64,000 bases of DNA from Paenibacillus lutimineralis. Lineage in GTDB: Bacteria > Bacillota > Bacilli > Paenibacillales > Paenibacillaceae. Location of the stretch: NCBI RefSeq assembly GCF_003991425.1, contig NZ_CP034346.1:214001-278000 (forward strand), given 5' to 3'. A program made the translations under genes and the position numbers. Under the pieces are notes generated by a model. That model saw only the letters and a program-made list of their open reading frames with translations. It did not search any database and was not told the origin of the DNA. This document shows positions 39,220 to 50,147 of this stretch, piece after piece. Each line of letters opens with the position of its first letter. The stretch's first letter is position 1.

Positions 39220-40209
39220 TCAATCTATTCTTATTCCAATATTCCCAGATTGCTCCCCCTGTTGCATTCGCTGAAAGGCTTGAAGAGTGTCTTGTAAAGG
39301 ATAGACACTATCAATAATAGGGCGTATCGAGTGGCGTTCCATAAATTCAAGCATAGCAATAAACTCTTCACTGCTTCCCATAGAGGTGCCGATGATACTG
39401 ATTTGGGGGTAAAATATAGACCGTACCGCTAGTTCCATTCGATCTCCTGAGCTTGCTCCATACGTGACGATACGGCCATTCGGCTTAATGACATCAAAGT
39501 AATGCTGGAACGTCGCTGGCCCGATACTGTCTAGGATGAGATCCACTGTTTCTCCTCTCATACTTTCCTTCCAATCGCTATGACTGTCAAAGGCATGATC
39601 TGCCCCATGTGCAAGAGCAGCTTGCCTTTTTGTTTCACTACGTGATGTGACACTGACTCGTGCACCTGCTGCTGAAGCCATAAGCATGGCATAAGTCGCC
39701 ACACCTCCACCAATACCTGGAATAAGGATATGATCTCCTTGCTTTAAGCTACCTCTTGTGAACAAAGCCCGATAAGCTGTCAAGGCAGACAAGGGCAGCA
39801 CCCCAGCTTCTTCCCATGACAAGTAAGCTGGTTTGCTGACGGCATTTTGCGCAGGGATGATGATAGACTCGGCGAATGTACCGTCTGAAGGACCGCCCAC
39901 TATGGCTGGAACGGTCGGGACATCATGGGTAGCTTCCCATCCGATACACGGATTAATGATGACATCGGTACCTACTGTAATGTTTGTTACGCACTCACCT
40001 ACCGCTTCAATTCTACCCGCGCCATCAGAACCCATAATTAGGGGAACATCCTTATTTGTTCGATCCGCCATGAGAAATAAGTCTCGATGATTCAACCCAG
40101 CAGTTCTCAGCCTTACTTTTACTTCGCCGAGGCCCGGCTGTTTGTCAATAACGTCTTCATATGTTAAGCCCTTCAAGCCGTTCATCCCAGCATGTATGAT
40201 TGCTTTCAT
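39220..40209 (-). CDS. MDR-family NAD(P)-dependent oxidoreductase
   Basis: A 329-residue medium-chain dehydrogenase/reductase of the quinone-oxidoreductase-like type. The catalytic domain has GLNHRDLF and [14 protein letters not shown]; the nucleotide-binding Rossmann motif [19 protein letters not shown] lies near residue 165. No structural-zinc cysteine cluster is seen. It is divergent from a LysR-type regulator gene 129 bp away, which may control it. Confidence 0.92.
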   Translation of the reverse strand: MKAIIHAGMNGLKGLTYEDVIDKQPGLGEVKVRLRTAGLNHRDLFLMADRTNKDVPLIMGSDGAGRIEAVGECVTNITVGTDVIINPCIGWEATHDVPTVPAIVGGPSDGTFAESIIIPAQNAVSKPAYLSWEEAGVLPLSALTAYRALFTRGSLKQGDHILIPGIGGGVATYAMLMASAAGARVSVTSRSETKRQAALAHGADHAFDSHSDWKESMRGETVDLILDSIGPATFQHYFDVIKPNGRIVTYGASSGDRMELAVRSIFYPQISIIGTSMGSSEEFIAMLEFMERHSIRPIIDSVYPLQDTLQAFQRMQQGEQSGNIGIRID

Positions 40210-40338
40210 CCTAACTCCTCCAGTAATTCGTATTTCGATGAATCTATTGTGAATTGTACAGAGTGGGAATCATACAGTAAAATGAACAAAACCGAATGTG
40301 AGTATCATAAATGATCATACCAAGCAGGTGAAATAGAA

Positions 40339-41202
40339 ATGGAAAGCGGAGATTTAAGAATATTTCAAGCTGTAGCTCGAGAGGGGAGTATAACCAAGGC
40401 TGCGCAAATGTTGAATTATGTACAGTCTAATGTGACGAACCGAATTCAGTATCTGGAGGCGCAGTTGAAAACCCCCCTTTTTCGGCGATCCAATCGAGGG
40501 ATGACGCTAACTCCTGCTGGCGAGAATTTACTGGGATATGCGGATAAAATACTGATTCTGATAGACGAGGCAGTGAAATCTACACAATACTCGGACCATC
40601 CTTCAGGGCCTCTTCGGATCGGTTCCATTGAAACGACTGCGGTCATTCATCTGACGCCTCTATTGGCCGAATATCAATCACAATATCCAGATGTTAATGT
40701 ATCACTCATTACAGGTGTGACACATGCTCTCTTACAAAAGGTGCTGGATTACGAGCTTGATGGGGCTTTTGTATATGGACCAATTGACCATCCTGACATA
40801 GAACATGTCGCGGCTTTTAAAGAGGAGTTGGTGCTGATATCGGAGCCGGGAAAAAGCAACATGGACGAGCTGCTTTCGAAGCCGATGTTGTTTTTCGATG
40901 TTGGATGTACGCATCGGGAAAAAGCGGAGAGTTTTCTGAGAGGAACTGGTCTGGCCACATATCAGATTATGGAATTTGGCACATTAGCAGTTATTCTAGA
41001 TGGGGTTTCCACTGGTCTCGGTGTGTCTATGCTACCACGATCATCGATTGCCAAGGCGGAAGAGCAGGGCATCATCGCTTCTCACCGTTTGCCTGAAGAG
41101 TACCGAGATTTGCAGGTATGGTTTGTGCATAGACATGACTCAATTTACTCAAGTGCATTGACAAGGCTAATACAATACTTGAAGCTAAGCATTAATAGTT
41201 AA
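40339..41202 (+). CDS. LysR-family transcriptional regulator
   Basis: A 287-residue LysR regulator. N-terminal helix-turn-helix (about 5-60): LRIFQAVAREGSITKAAQML, with NYVQSNVTNRIQYLEAQL following. The C-terminal effector-binding domain spans about 90-285 (GPLRIGSIETTA). It is divergent from the oxidoreductase gene, the usual LysR arrangement, and probably regulates it. Downstream it abuts the decayed LTA-synthase-like copy. Confidence 0.94.
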   Translation: MESGDLRIFQAVAREGSITKAAQMLNYVQSNVTNRIQYLEAQLKTPLFRRSNRGMTLTPAGENLLGYADKILILIDEAVKSTQYSDHPSGPLRIGSIETTAVIHLTPLLAEYQSQYPDVNVSLITGVTHALLQKVLDYELDGAFVYGPIDHPDIEHVAAFKEELVLISEPGKSNMDELLSKPMLFFDVGCTHREKAESFLRGTGLATYQIMEFGTLAVILDGVSTGLGVSMLPRSSIAKAEEQGIIASHRLPEEYRDLQVWFVHRHDSIYSSALTRLIQYLKLSINS

Positions 41203-41231
41203 CCCGGAACTATCGATAGCGTCGAGTATCT

Positions 41232-42760
41232 GCCCGCCGGGCAGATGAATGATCAATGGCACACTTTTTTTCAACTGCTCGAATTCAAGCGAATCGTAAT
41301 TGCCCACCGCGAATTCCGGAAGCTCGCTATCATTCTTCACCAAGCTGCTGTCGTGGTCGCCGTAGATCACCATCACCGTATTGTCCCACAAACCGTTAGC
41401 CTTCAGGTCTTTCACCAATTCCCCGATCGCTTGGTCCATATAATGAATCGCGTGGATATAATCCTTAAATAGAGGATCGCTGTAAGAAGGCATTGTCATT
41501 GTTTTGTGCTGCTCGGGTAAATAGAACGGATGGTGGCTGGTCAACGTGACAGCAAATCCAAAAAACGGTTGGTTTACCGACGAATCCAAAAACCCTACGG
41601 TCTGCTTCAAAATCCGATATCGTTAAGACCCCAGCCGATCCTCTCTTTCTTTTCGTCATATACGAAATCGCTCGCGCTGTAAAAACGGTTGTACCCGATA
41701 TTCCGGTACATCACATTCCGGTTCCAGAAGCCGGCGCGGAACGCATGGAATGCAGCGGTATCGTAACCGTTCCGTTTCAGGATCGAAGGCAGCGCTTCGT
41801 AATCATTCTTCGGAAACCGGATATAGACCGAACCGGCAGCTAGCGGCTGCAGCGATGCTTTCACGGTAAACTCGGCATCGGATGTCCGGCCTTGCGCGTT
41901 CTGATGATAAAAGTGATCGAAATAAAGACTCTCTTTGGCCAGCTCGTTCAAGTTCGGCGTAATGATCTGCCCGTCTATACTTTTGTTAATGACGAAGCTC
42001 TGCAACGCTTCGATCTGTACAATAAGGACGTTCTTCCCTTTAGCTATGCCGCGGTAAGGCGTATCAGCTCCGATAGCGGCATTGTGCTCCCGGAACCACT
42101 GCTTGTATATGTTGTAATCGTTGGCGTTCACGGTGTAACTCTGAAACAAGCCCTCAATCGAACGGTACGTATCGAATGTGTGAAATCCGATCAGCCCAGT
42201 CCCAAGCGCCGCAACAATAACGAACATGGAGCTCTTGGCGATCACGTTCGCGGCGGACAGCTTGGGCTTAGTGCGATCCAAACTGCGGAAAGTGATTATA
42301 CCGAGCGTCAAAGTGACTACGGCCTCGGCCAGAAAGATCCAATCCGTACTTCGAAACAGCACTTTGATGCTGCTGTTCACATCCCCAAGCTGGCCGTATT
42401 CATGATCGTCAGCGCTAGAATCCGCGCTCTCCGGCGAAGAAGTAGTGCCCAGGACGCCAATAAAATAGCGGTGCCAAGACTGACCACGCCGATATCGAGG
42501 ACAAGCGCGCCGGCAAACAGAAATTTGAGCAACGCCTTGGCGAAGCCAACAACACCTTCTCTGAAAAGAACGGAATCGGTATACTTGGCGAAGAGATACA
42601 TATTTAACATGAAATAGAACAGAAACAACACCAAGTCGAGACGTAGAGAATCGATTTGCCTACCGTCTCGACGGACCGTCGCAAAGAAGACACTAGGTGC
42701 CACACCTCTCTTAAAAAATACTAGAAATTCTTTTTTACTTGATAGTATCGACTTGTTTGT
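41232..42760 (-). pseudogene. decayed second copy of the LTA synthase-like gene
   Basis: This region matches 23262-24975 over nearly its whole length, and long stretches are identical. Differences include loss of a G near 41609 (frameshift), deletions of roughly 95 bp (near 42200) and 85 bp (near 42393, breaking the frame), a 12-bp deletion near 42510, and loss of the C-terminal segment after LIIHLPGGQ. Three partial frames remain and no intact protein can be made. The duplication includes about 55 bp upstream of the start. Confidence 0.92.
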
Positions 42761-42779
42761 TCGATCTTGATGTTAGGTC

Positions 42780-43883
42780 TCACTCTGTTGCAAACTCCTC
42801 CGTTGACGGATTTCCTCTCCATACATACCCATCGGAGCGGTAGTAAGTTCTTATGACGGAGCCGTCTGTTCTTGTAATGTCCATTATAAAAACCTGTTCC
42901 TTTTCTATCAGCATGGGATAATTGTCGTAAGGCAGCAGATCGCCTGTTTTCGGTCTATCCTTGAAATCGTCATATGCGTTTTCTAAACGCCAGAACTCCC
43001 TGGATGCAAAATCTTTAAACCCAGTCATGTCCTGCTTTCCGAAATATGATGCCTTATAATTTTTTCCACTAACCTCGATTGTATCTACTCTGTATGGGTC
43101 AATGTCCTTTGCCAAACTAGATAAATCCTCCGATCGGATCGCATCGCCATAATGCTCCATTAGTTGATTCGCCATGCTTGGAACAGTATTAGTGGAGTTC
43201 AAAGAATTAAGTCCAGTGTGGGATGATCCATAAATCCCCATAATACTCTCACCGCTCAGTTTATCAAATTCGTAAATAAAGTTCTCACTCATCATGTTTT
43301 CGCGATACGCCTCATCGGAGTTTTCGTAATAATATATCCCCTGTTCAATGACTTTCTGCACGAACTGGTATTGCTCAGAATCCTCCAGTTTGCTTTTTTG
43401 AAGCTGGTTCATAAATCGTTCACCAGTACTAGAGTACTGGTGTCCGACATCAGTCCCGTGGAAGACTGTTTGGGGGCACTCGCGTTTTATCTTCTGATAA
43501 AATGCTTTTGAATAAGGGTTGTGTGAGGCTGTGCCCTTCCAATCATCAAAGATTTCATCAAGTATATCGTCGTTATCCGACTGCATCCACATGTTCAAAA
43601 ATTCGGCGGTATAGTAAGGAAGTTCAACAAATAAATGCTGCATGTTTTCGTTGTGGTAGTGTTCGTACCACAATTCAAATTCTTTATCCAATATCTTTTC
43701 TACGCCATGCTGTTCCCCATATAGGTAAATCTGCGCAGTTGAATGTGACAAGGGCATGGTCGATGAGGATGGGGATACCCCACCCCGCGCAGGACTTTTT
43801 GAACAAGCCGTCAGCGCAAGTATCACAACCAATACAATAAACGCAAGGATATTTGCATTTTTCATCAACTTACCAAATCGCAT
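42780..43883 (-). CDS. EreA/ChaN-like lipoprotein
   Basis: A 367-residue secreted lipoprotein from ATG 43883 (GGAGGT upstream). A signal segment ends at the lipobox ILALTACSK (Cys about 27). The body resembles the EreA/ChaN/TraB superfamily: YLYGEQHGVEKILDKEFELW, HLFVELPYYTAEF, REN-MMSENFIYEF and GIYGSSHTG with conserved His/Glu positions. Members include haem-binding ChaN and erythromycin esterase; here the activity is unknown and a lipid-anchored location would differ from the cytoplasmic esterases. Confidence 0.75.
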   Translation of the reverse strand: MRFGKLMKNANILAFIVLVVILALTACSKSPARGGVSPSSSTMPLSHSTAQIYLYGEQHGVEKILDKEFELWYEHYHNENMQHLFVELPYYTAEFLNMWMQSDNDDILDEIFDDWKGTASHNPYSKAFYQKIKRECPQTVFHGTDVGHQYSSTGERFMNQLQKSKLEDSEQYQFVQKVIEQGIYYYENSDEAYRENMMSENFIYEFDKLSGESIMGIYGSSHTGLNSLNSTNTVPSMANQLMEHYGDAIRSEDLSSLAKDIDPYRVDTIEVSGKNYKASYFGKQDMTGFKDFASREFWRLENAYDDFKDRPKTGDLLPYDNYPMLIEKEQVFIMDITRTDGSVIRTYYRSDGYVWRGNPSTEEFATE

Positions 43884-43996
43884 AATATGACCTCCTTTAG
43901 CCACCTAAAAGCTAATGCGTCGTTCCTTTATAACTTAATTTAGATATTTAATGATCAGATTACTATTGTATACTTCACATTCCTATGAATATATTG

Positions 43997-44024
43997 AAAC
44001 CCCGACCTTAAGCAGTCGGGGTTT
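43997..44024 (-). terminator. terminator between convergently ordered minus-strand genes
   Basis: AAACCCCGAC (43997-44006) and GTCGGGGTTT (44015-44024) form a perfect stem. It ends the VOC-protein transcript on the minus strand. Confidence 0.85.
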
Positions 44025-44043
44025 TCGATGTGTGAGGTTACAT

Positions 44044-44439
44044 TTATTTCGCGTTCTTGTCGGGCTGATGAATACCGAATGTATTTCCTTCTGTATCGAT
44101 GTAATACCCTTGCCAAGCCATTCCGGGTAACGCGTACTTGGGCAATGCGAGCTTGCCTCCAAGATTAAGAATTTTTGCCTCGGTTGAGTCGTAATCTTCC
44201 ACTCCTATAGTACATGCATAGCCGTTCATAGGCTGACCGGGTTGTGGGGAAGCACCGTGACGTTTCATCAAAGCGCCGTTGATTCCTAATTCATTTTCAT
44301 CGCCTGTCACAGCTCCGAAATAGGGCATTCCAGCATAGTCGCTCCAATCCTCAAACGTCCATTCAAATACCTCTCCATAAAATTTTTTAGCGCGTTCCAT
44401 ATCATCGACATGAATCTCGAAGTGAACTAATCTACCCAT
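44044..44439 (-). CDS. VOC family (glyoxalase-like) protein
   Basis: A 131-residue vicinal-oxygen-chelate protein with two beta-alpha-beta-beta-beta modules: VHFEIHVDDMERAKKFYGEV (about 5-24) and YYIDTEGNTFGIHQP near the C-terminus. The ATG follows AGGAGG. The family includes glyoxalases and dioxygenases; no specific substrate can be assigned. Confidence 0.9.
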   Translation of the reverse strand: MGRLVHFEIHVDDMERAKKFYGEVFEWTFEDWSDYAGMPYFGAVTGDENELGINGALMKRHGASPQPGQPMNGYACTIGVEDYDSTEAKILNLGGKLALPKYALPGMAWQGYYIDTEGNTFGIHQPDKNAK

Positions 44440-44618
44440 GATTACCTCCTATGTTTTGGTTTCCTTGCAATTTTTATATTGTTTTATTGGCTATATTCAT
44501 CTTTATCTCCTTCTAACTAGCACAATATACCATTTTGTAACATGACAAAAATACTGACGATACTCACTATTTAATAGTCGCTTTTTGTAATATATTAATT
44601 TGAAGTTATAGGAAGCTG

Positions 44619-47600
44619 ATGGGATTCTTTATAAGAAAGGACGAAAGAGCGGTGACGAAAATAAGTAGGAAATTAGCGGTAGTAGTTTTAGCTATTCTTT
44701 TGACTACGGGCATAATTCCGGTGAAGTTCGGCGTAGGCATTGGTGACATGTCTGCCGTTGCAGCGGCTGTAAGTATCACCGGTCAGGATGGGATAGGATA
44801 TAGCGGCCCCATAGCAGCGAATGAAGTGGTGGGGACCACTTTTACAGGGTATCAGGATTGGCCAAGCGGATTTACAAGGGGATTCTCTGCCTTTGCCGGA
44901 GGTGTCTATGACGGCACGAATATATGGATGATCCCTTACAATGCCGACCGATTGATCAAGGTCAATCCATCCACTGGGGAAATGACGGGATATAGCAATT
45001 GGCCCGCCGACCTCACGAGGGGGAGCGATGCCTTTGCTGGAGGCGTTTATGACGGAACTAACATATGGCTCATTCCATTTAGTGCAAATCAGGTCGTTAA
45101 AGTTAACGCGACTACCGGTGCTATGACAGGGTATAGTGGTTGGCCAAATGGATTGAGAGGCAGCGATCAATTTATAGGGGGCGCTTTTGATGGTACCAAC
45201 ATATGGCTCACCCCCTATTCCGGCAGTCGTTTGATCAAGGTGGATACAATGACTGGAGCCATGACCAGTTATAATAGTTGGCCAAGCGGTACAACCCTTG
45301 GCAGTTATCCATTCTATGGTTCTATTTTCGATGGCACTAGTCTTTGGCTGATTCCGAGTGGAGCCAATCGACTAATCAAAGTTGACCCGGCAACCGGGGA
45401 CATGACTGGATTCAACAATTGGCCGAGCGGGTTCACCAAAGGTTCGGATGCCTTCTGGGGAGGCGTCTTTGATGGAACGAATATTTGGCTGATCCCGAAT
45501 AATGCCACTCATGTGGTTAAGGTCAATACGGCAACCGGAGTCATGACTGGATACAACGAATGGCCTAGCAGATTTACAAAAGGGAGCGGCGCCTTTGCAG
45601 GCGGCGTGTATGATGGTACGAATATATGGTTGGTGCCGTTGTCGGCTAGTATTTTGGTTAAGATCAATGCCGCGACTGGAGAAATGACTGGATTCAACAA
45701 TTGGCCAAGCGGCTTTACGAAAGGCAGCAATGCGTTTCTGGGCGGCGTGTATGATGGTGAAAATGTTTGGATGATTCCGTTTTATGCCGACCGTCTGATG
45801 AAATTCGGGGATAGCTCGGATTTGAGTGGACTGACGCTCAGTGCCGGTATATTGTCGCCGACATTCAGTGCGGGGACAACGGACTATACGGCAAGTGTAG
45901 GTAATGAAGTGACAAACATAGATGTTACGCCCTCGCTAGCGGATGCGGCTGCAACGGTGACGGTGAACGGTATGTTGGCCACAGATGGTCAGCCACAATC
46001 GTTAGCACTGAACGTTGGGGACAACACGGTAACGATTACGATTACAACAAGTAACGGTCATACGAAAACTTACACTGTCACGGTGACGCGGGCAGCGGCG
46101 GCAAGCGCCGATTTGAGCAGCCTCATGCTAAGTAGCGGTATGTTGTCGCCGACATTCAGCGCGGGGACAACGGACTATACGGCAAGCGTCAGCCATGAAG
46201 TAACGAGCGTCGACGTCACGCCGACGGCGGCGGACACCGGCGCCACGATCACAGTGAACGGAGCGGCTGTCGCGAGTGGTCAATCGCAAGCAACGGCGCT
46301 GAACGTTGGAGACAACGCGATCACGGTTCAAGTCACCGCGAAGGATGGCATTACGAATAAAAACTACGATGTCACGGTAACGCGAGCGACATACGGTAGT
46401 GCCGATTTAAGCGGACTGGGGCTGAGCGCAGGCACATTGTCGCCCGCATTCAGTGCAGCGACAACGAACTATGGCAAGCGTAGGGAATGAAGTGGCGAGC
46501 ATCGACGTTATCCCGACGGTGTGGTGGATGCTAATGCAACGATCACAGTGAATGGTTCGGCCGTTACAAACGGACAAGCTATAACGACGGCGCTGAACGT
46601 TGGGGCCAACACGATCACGGTTCAAGTCACCGGAAAGAACGGCACCACTCAGAAGAGCTACAGCATCACGGTAACGCGGGTGAATAACACGGATAACGGA
46701 AACAATAATAACGGCAATAACGGTAGTAACAGTAATAACAGCAGCAATAGTAATAACAGCAACAGTGGCGGGACTCAAGGTACAATCAGCACGGATACGT
46801 ATACGCCAATACTAATCAACGGCAAAGGGATGGACGTTGGAAGGTTAACAACTTCACAAAGGAATGAGCAGACTGTTACTACTATAACCATCGATCCAAG
46901 CAAGTTCGGTGAGGTACTAAAGCTTAACGGTGAACGCTCCGTTGTGACGATCCCGTTCAACAGCGATTCCGATGTTTTGATAGGTGAGTTAAATGGCCTT
47001 CTAATTAAAATGATGGAAGAACATAATTTTGATCTGGAAATCAAGTCAGAAGACGCCAGCTACAGAATTCCAGCTCAGCAAATTAATATTGATGCCATTT
47101 CACGACAAGCTGGGACGTCGGTGGCGCTCAAAGATATAACAGTTCAGGTGGAAATAGCCTCATCCACTAAGGAAAACGTCAAGTTCGCCCAAGATGCAGC
47201 CCAAAATTCGAACGTTACCCTGATCGTTCCACCGTTTGATTTTACTGTGAGAGCCATCTATGGCAATCAACAGGTAGAGGTGGCCGAGTTTAATGCTTAT
47301 ATCGAGCGTTTGATCGCTATACCGGATAGCGTCGATCCGAGCCGAATTACGACAGGCGTAGTTATCAATACGGATGGAACGCTTCGTCATGTGCCTACAA
47401 AGCTGATTCAGGAAGAGGGCAAATATTTTGCAATCATCAGTAGCTTAACGAATAGTACTTATTCGTTAATATCGAACAATGTGGAATTTAATGATGTCGC
47501 CCATCATTGGGGCAAGCAAGCGATTAACGACATGGGTTCGCGTTTGATCGTGCAAGGTACAGGAGAGGGGATATTCAGCCCTGACAAACCGATAACTCGA

Positions 47601-48050
47601 GCCGAATTCGCGGCAATTGTCATACGAGGACTAGGCTTACAGCCAGGAACTGACGCTACAGGCTTTGTGGATGTACAAGCTTCGGATTGGTATAGCGATG
47701 CAGTCGGGACTGCGAGACAGTATCAATTAATTACCGGATTTGAAGATGGCAGCTTCCGACCGATGGAGATGATCACACGCGAGCAAGCAATGATAATCAT
47801 TTCTAAGGCAATGACGCTTACTGGATTAAAGAATCGGCTGCCGGTTCAGGAAGCAAACGTAACGCTTCAATCATTCACAGATGGCGGACAAGTATCCGCA
47901 TGGGCGCAGGGCGATGTAGCAGCCTGTATCCTGGCGGGAGTTGTCACGGGTAGAAGCGACGCTACCATTGCTTCGAAGGCAGACGTTACTAGAGCCGAAG
48001 TAACGATCATGCTGCAACAATTGTTGAAGAAATCTGATCTGATCTTATAG
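44619..48050 (+). pseudogene. beta-propeller/cadherin-like/SLH surface protein, interrupted by one stop
   Basis: A secreted cell-wall protein in two same-frame pieces (44619-46490, 46521-48050) separated by one TGA at 46488. In order: signal peptide (about 10-50); seven repeats of about 46 residues with WPSGFTKGSDAF and GGVYDGTNIWLIP cores, which suggest a seven-bladed propeller; three cadherin-like sandwich repeats (LSPTFSAGTTDYTASV); an Asn/Ser-rich linker; and three C-terminal SLH domains for wall anchoring. Comparing repeats shows a 2-nt loss near 46473 and a 2-nt gain near 46518 that restore the frame but create the TGA. The start may be ATG 44619 or GTG 44652. Confidence 0.85.
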
Positions 48051-48073
48051 GTGAAGCATCATCATGCCATTAG

Positions 48074-48101
48074 AAAAGCGACCGTTACTGGTCGCTTTTT
48101 T
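48074..48101 (+). terminator. terminator of the SLH surface-protein gene, tmRNA-remnant-like
   Basis: AAAAGCGACC-GTTACT-GGTCGCTTTTTT. The preceding CATGCCATTAG resembles the sequence before the remnant 2 terminator (CATACCATCAG), so it may come from a third decayed ssrA flank. Confidence 0.85.
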
Positions 48102-48152
48102 GTTCCTTTGTATTTAGTGGTTAAGCCGCCATACGGGTAGGTGTCATATCCT

Positions 48153-48491
48153 CTACGAATTTGTCTTTTTCAAAAGTTCCTTTATTTCACGAACTTGTTC
48201 CTCAGTCATTTGTTGCGATTGATAAATTGTATTTAGCTGTTCTTCTACTTTTTCTAGTCGAAGTTGGGCTTCTTGCTGGATTTTCTCGGTGTTCTTTTGC
48301 GTTTTGGAGTTATCCATAATGACCAGAATTGTGAGTCCTGCACTAAAAATTGTGAGTCCTCTAGCAATTTGATTCAAATCTAGTTGATTCATGGCGAATA
48401 GGCAATCGGCAAGTCCTGCTCCTATCAATATGCCGCCGATCGTTACAATCCCAGTCCATTTCCACTTATCGGGGATAATATTGTGCTTCAT
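48153..48491 (-). CDS. hypothetical membrane protein with coiled coil
   Basis: About 112 residues. Two hydrophobic segments (about 13-33 and 42-60) are followed by a long charged helix with heptad character (EKIQQEAQLRLEKVEEQLNT, then QMTEEQVREIKELL). ATG 48491 has AAGGAG upstream. The family is not recognised; the shape resembles small membrane proteins of phage or defence modules, but nothing specific supports that. Confidence 0.6.
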   Translation of the reverse strand: MKHNIIPDKWKWTGIVTIGGILIGAGLADCLFAMNQLDLNQIARGLTIFSAGLTILVIMDNSKTQKNTEKIQQEAQLRLEKVEEQLNTIYQSQQMTEEQVREIKELLKKTNS

Positions 48492-48532
48492 CAAGAGAGA
48501 TCTCCTTCAGCTAGTACTATATAACTTACTGA

Positions 48533-49177
48533 TCACTTTCGGCCGAAATCTGCTTTGATCTCGCCCCAGGCTTCGGTATTCCATTTCAATACCTTGTTTT
48601 TATAAGTGTTTGAACGGAGCCAATTCAGAGCTCGGTCTGCAAGCTCCCAAATCTCTTTCGTAGAAGGGTCTCTTACAAGATTAGAGTTGATTTCTTTCTT
48701 TTTTAGCCAGCTAAGAGCGGTTCTAGAGTCTGAGTAGACGGTCTTGTTGCTGCCCTTTTCCTTTAAATAGGCTAGTCCGTGAATAATCGCAATGAATTCT
48801 CCGAGATTATTGGTACCTTTTTGTATGGGACCGTGATAAAAGAGGAGTTCGCCTGTTTGTGTATCTACGCCTTTATATTCAACGATCCCTGGATTTCCAC
48901 TGCAACCGACATCGACACTTATGCTATCCATATCTATGTTTTCAGTTTGATTTTTTATGAGTGATTCTTGTTTCTGCTGGACGGGCTTAGCAGTGCCTTT
49001 TTGTCCCCAATGCTTTTGCCATCCATCATGGAAGGCTTGCTCGGCCTCTTTTTTAGAACTAAATGACTTATACTTTGCATCAACATATTGATTGGTTTGT
49101 TCCTGACATTCGGCCCACGTATGATATATTCCAGGTTTCCTGCCTGCCCAGACCACATAAAATTTTTGCTTTGACAC
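48533..49177 (-). CDS. rnhA: ribonuclease H with viroplasmin domain
   Basis: A 214-residue type 1 RNase H that degrades the RNA strand of RNA-DNA hybrids. The N-terminal caulimovirus-viroplasmin-like domain (about 4-58) reads FYVVWAGRKPGIYHTWAECQ and probably binds hybrids. The catalytic domain (about 84-214) has Asp89 in SVDVGCSGNPG, Glu127 in NLGEF, Asp150 in VYSDSRTALSWL and a fourth acidic residue near Asp210. GTG 49177 follows AAGGTGG. Confidence 0.92.
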   Translation of the reverse strand: MSKQKFYVVWAGRKPGIYHTWAECQEQTNQYVDAKYKSFSSKKEAEQAFHDGWQKHWGQKGTAKPVQQKQESLIKNQTENIDMDSISVDVGCSGNPGIVEYKGVDTQTGELLFYHGPIQKGTNNLGEFIAIIHGLAYLKEKGSNKTVYSDSRTALSWLKKKEINSNLVRDPSTKEIWELADRALNWLRSNTYKNKVLKWNTEAWGEIKADFGRK

Positions 49178-49367
49178 AATTCCACCTTCTCAACTTCAAA
49201 ATTTGAAAATAAACTATTGCAGGCTTAGCTTCGACAGAAATCTGCTTAACTCCTTTTATTTTATAATATGAACGGTCTATATCTATCTATATACATCCCG
49301 ATTGAACGAGAAAAGAGCCGCTATGATATAATTTAGTTATATTTATTCACTGGCGGGAGGATAAAAC

Positions 49368-50048
49368 TTGAAAATGGCTATATTGAAGAATGACTGGGCG
49401 TCTGAACTGGAGCAGGAATTTTCTGAGCCATACTATTTAAACCTACGGCATTTTCTGAAGGACGAGTATCAGTCAAAAACTATTTTTCCGGATAAATACG
49501 ATATTTTTAATGCTTTGCACTATACATCGCTGGCTGATACGAGGGTGGTCATCTTAGGGCAGGATCCGTATCATGGACCGGGACAGGCTCACGGCCTAAG
49601 CTTCTCTGTGAAAGAGGGTGTAAGCACACCTCCATCCTTGCAAAATATGTTCAAAGAGCTTCGCGATGATCTGGGCTGCTATATCCCTAACAACGGTCAT
49701 CTGGTGAAGTGGGCGCAGCAAGGAGTACTGCTACTAAACACGGTGCTTACGGTAAGGGCGCATGAGGCGAATTCTCATAAAAGCCAGGGTTGGGAGAGCT
49801 TTACGGATAGAGTTATTGAGACAGTTAACCGGAAAGAAGAGCCTGTCGTGTTCCTATTATGGGGAAGTCATGCTCAGAAGAAGGCGGAGCTTATTACAAA
49901 CCCACGGCATAAGATTTTTCGTTCGCCGCATCCGAGTCCGCTGTCTGCCCATCGGGGATTTTTTGGCAGCAAGCCGTTTTCTCGTACTAATGAATTTCTA
50001 CGCGAGATGGGGCTTCCAGAAATTGATTGGCAAATACCGAACTTGTAA
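49368..50048 (+). CDS. ung: uracil-DNA glycosylase
   Basis: A 226-residue family 1 UDG that removes uracil from DNA. It has the catalytic GQDPYHG (Asp66), the uracil-recognition LSFSV and the leucine-loop motif [13 protein letters not shown] with the catalytic His. The TTG start at 49368 has GGGAGG 7 nt upstream; ATG 49374 is possible. A strong terminator follows. Confidence 0.97.
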   Translation: MKMAILKNDWASELEQEFSEPYYLNLRHFLKDEYQSKTIFPDKYDIFNALHYTSLADTRVVILGQDPYHGPGQAHGLSFSVKEGVSTPPSLQNMFKELRDDLGCYIPNNGHLVKWAQQGVLLLNTVLTVRAHEANSHKSQGWESFTDRVIETVNRKEEPVVFLLWGSHAQKKAELITNPRHKIFRSPHPSPLSAHRGFFGSKPFSRTNEFLREMGLPEIDWQIPNL

Positions 50049-50070
50049 GAATAGGCCTCTTCTAAAAACC

Positions 50071-50110
50071 AACAACACTCTGACCGCAGAAGGTCAGGGT
50101 GTTGTTTTTT
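50071..50110 (+). terminator. terminator after ung
   Basis: AACAACAC-T-CTGACC and GGTCAG-G-GTGTTGTT form a long stem with one bulged pair, followed by TTTT. Confidence 0.92.
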
Positions 50111-50147
50111 GTAGAGCAGAACGGAATGGTGTTCATTTCCTGGTAGA

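Noticed and set aside
41892-42617. A 241-codon frame antisense to the LTA-synthase-like pseudogene
   Set aside because: It mirrors the decayed sulfatase gene, and the corresponding frame opposite the intact copy is broken; no start signal.
44830-45800. Tandem DNA repeats considered as a CRISPR array
   Set aside because: The periodicity (about 140 bp) is coding: it matches seven propeller repeats in one frame, with diverged sequence and no spacer pattern. No CRISPR array is visible in the window.
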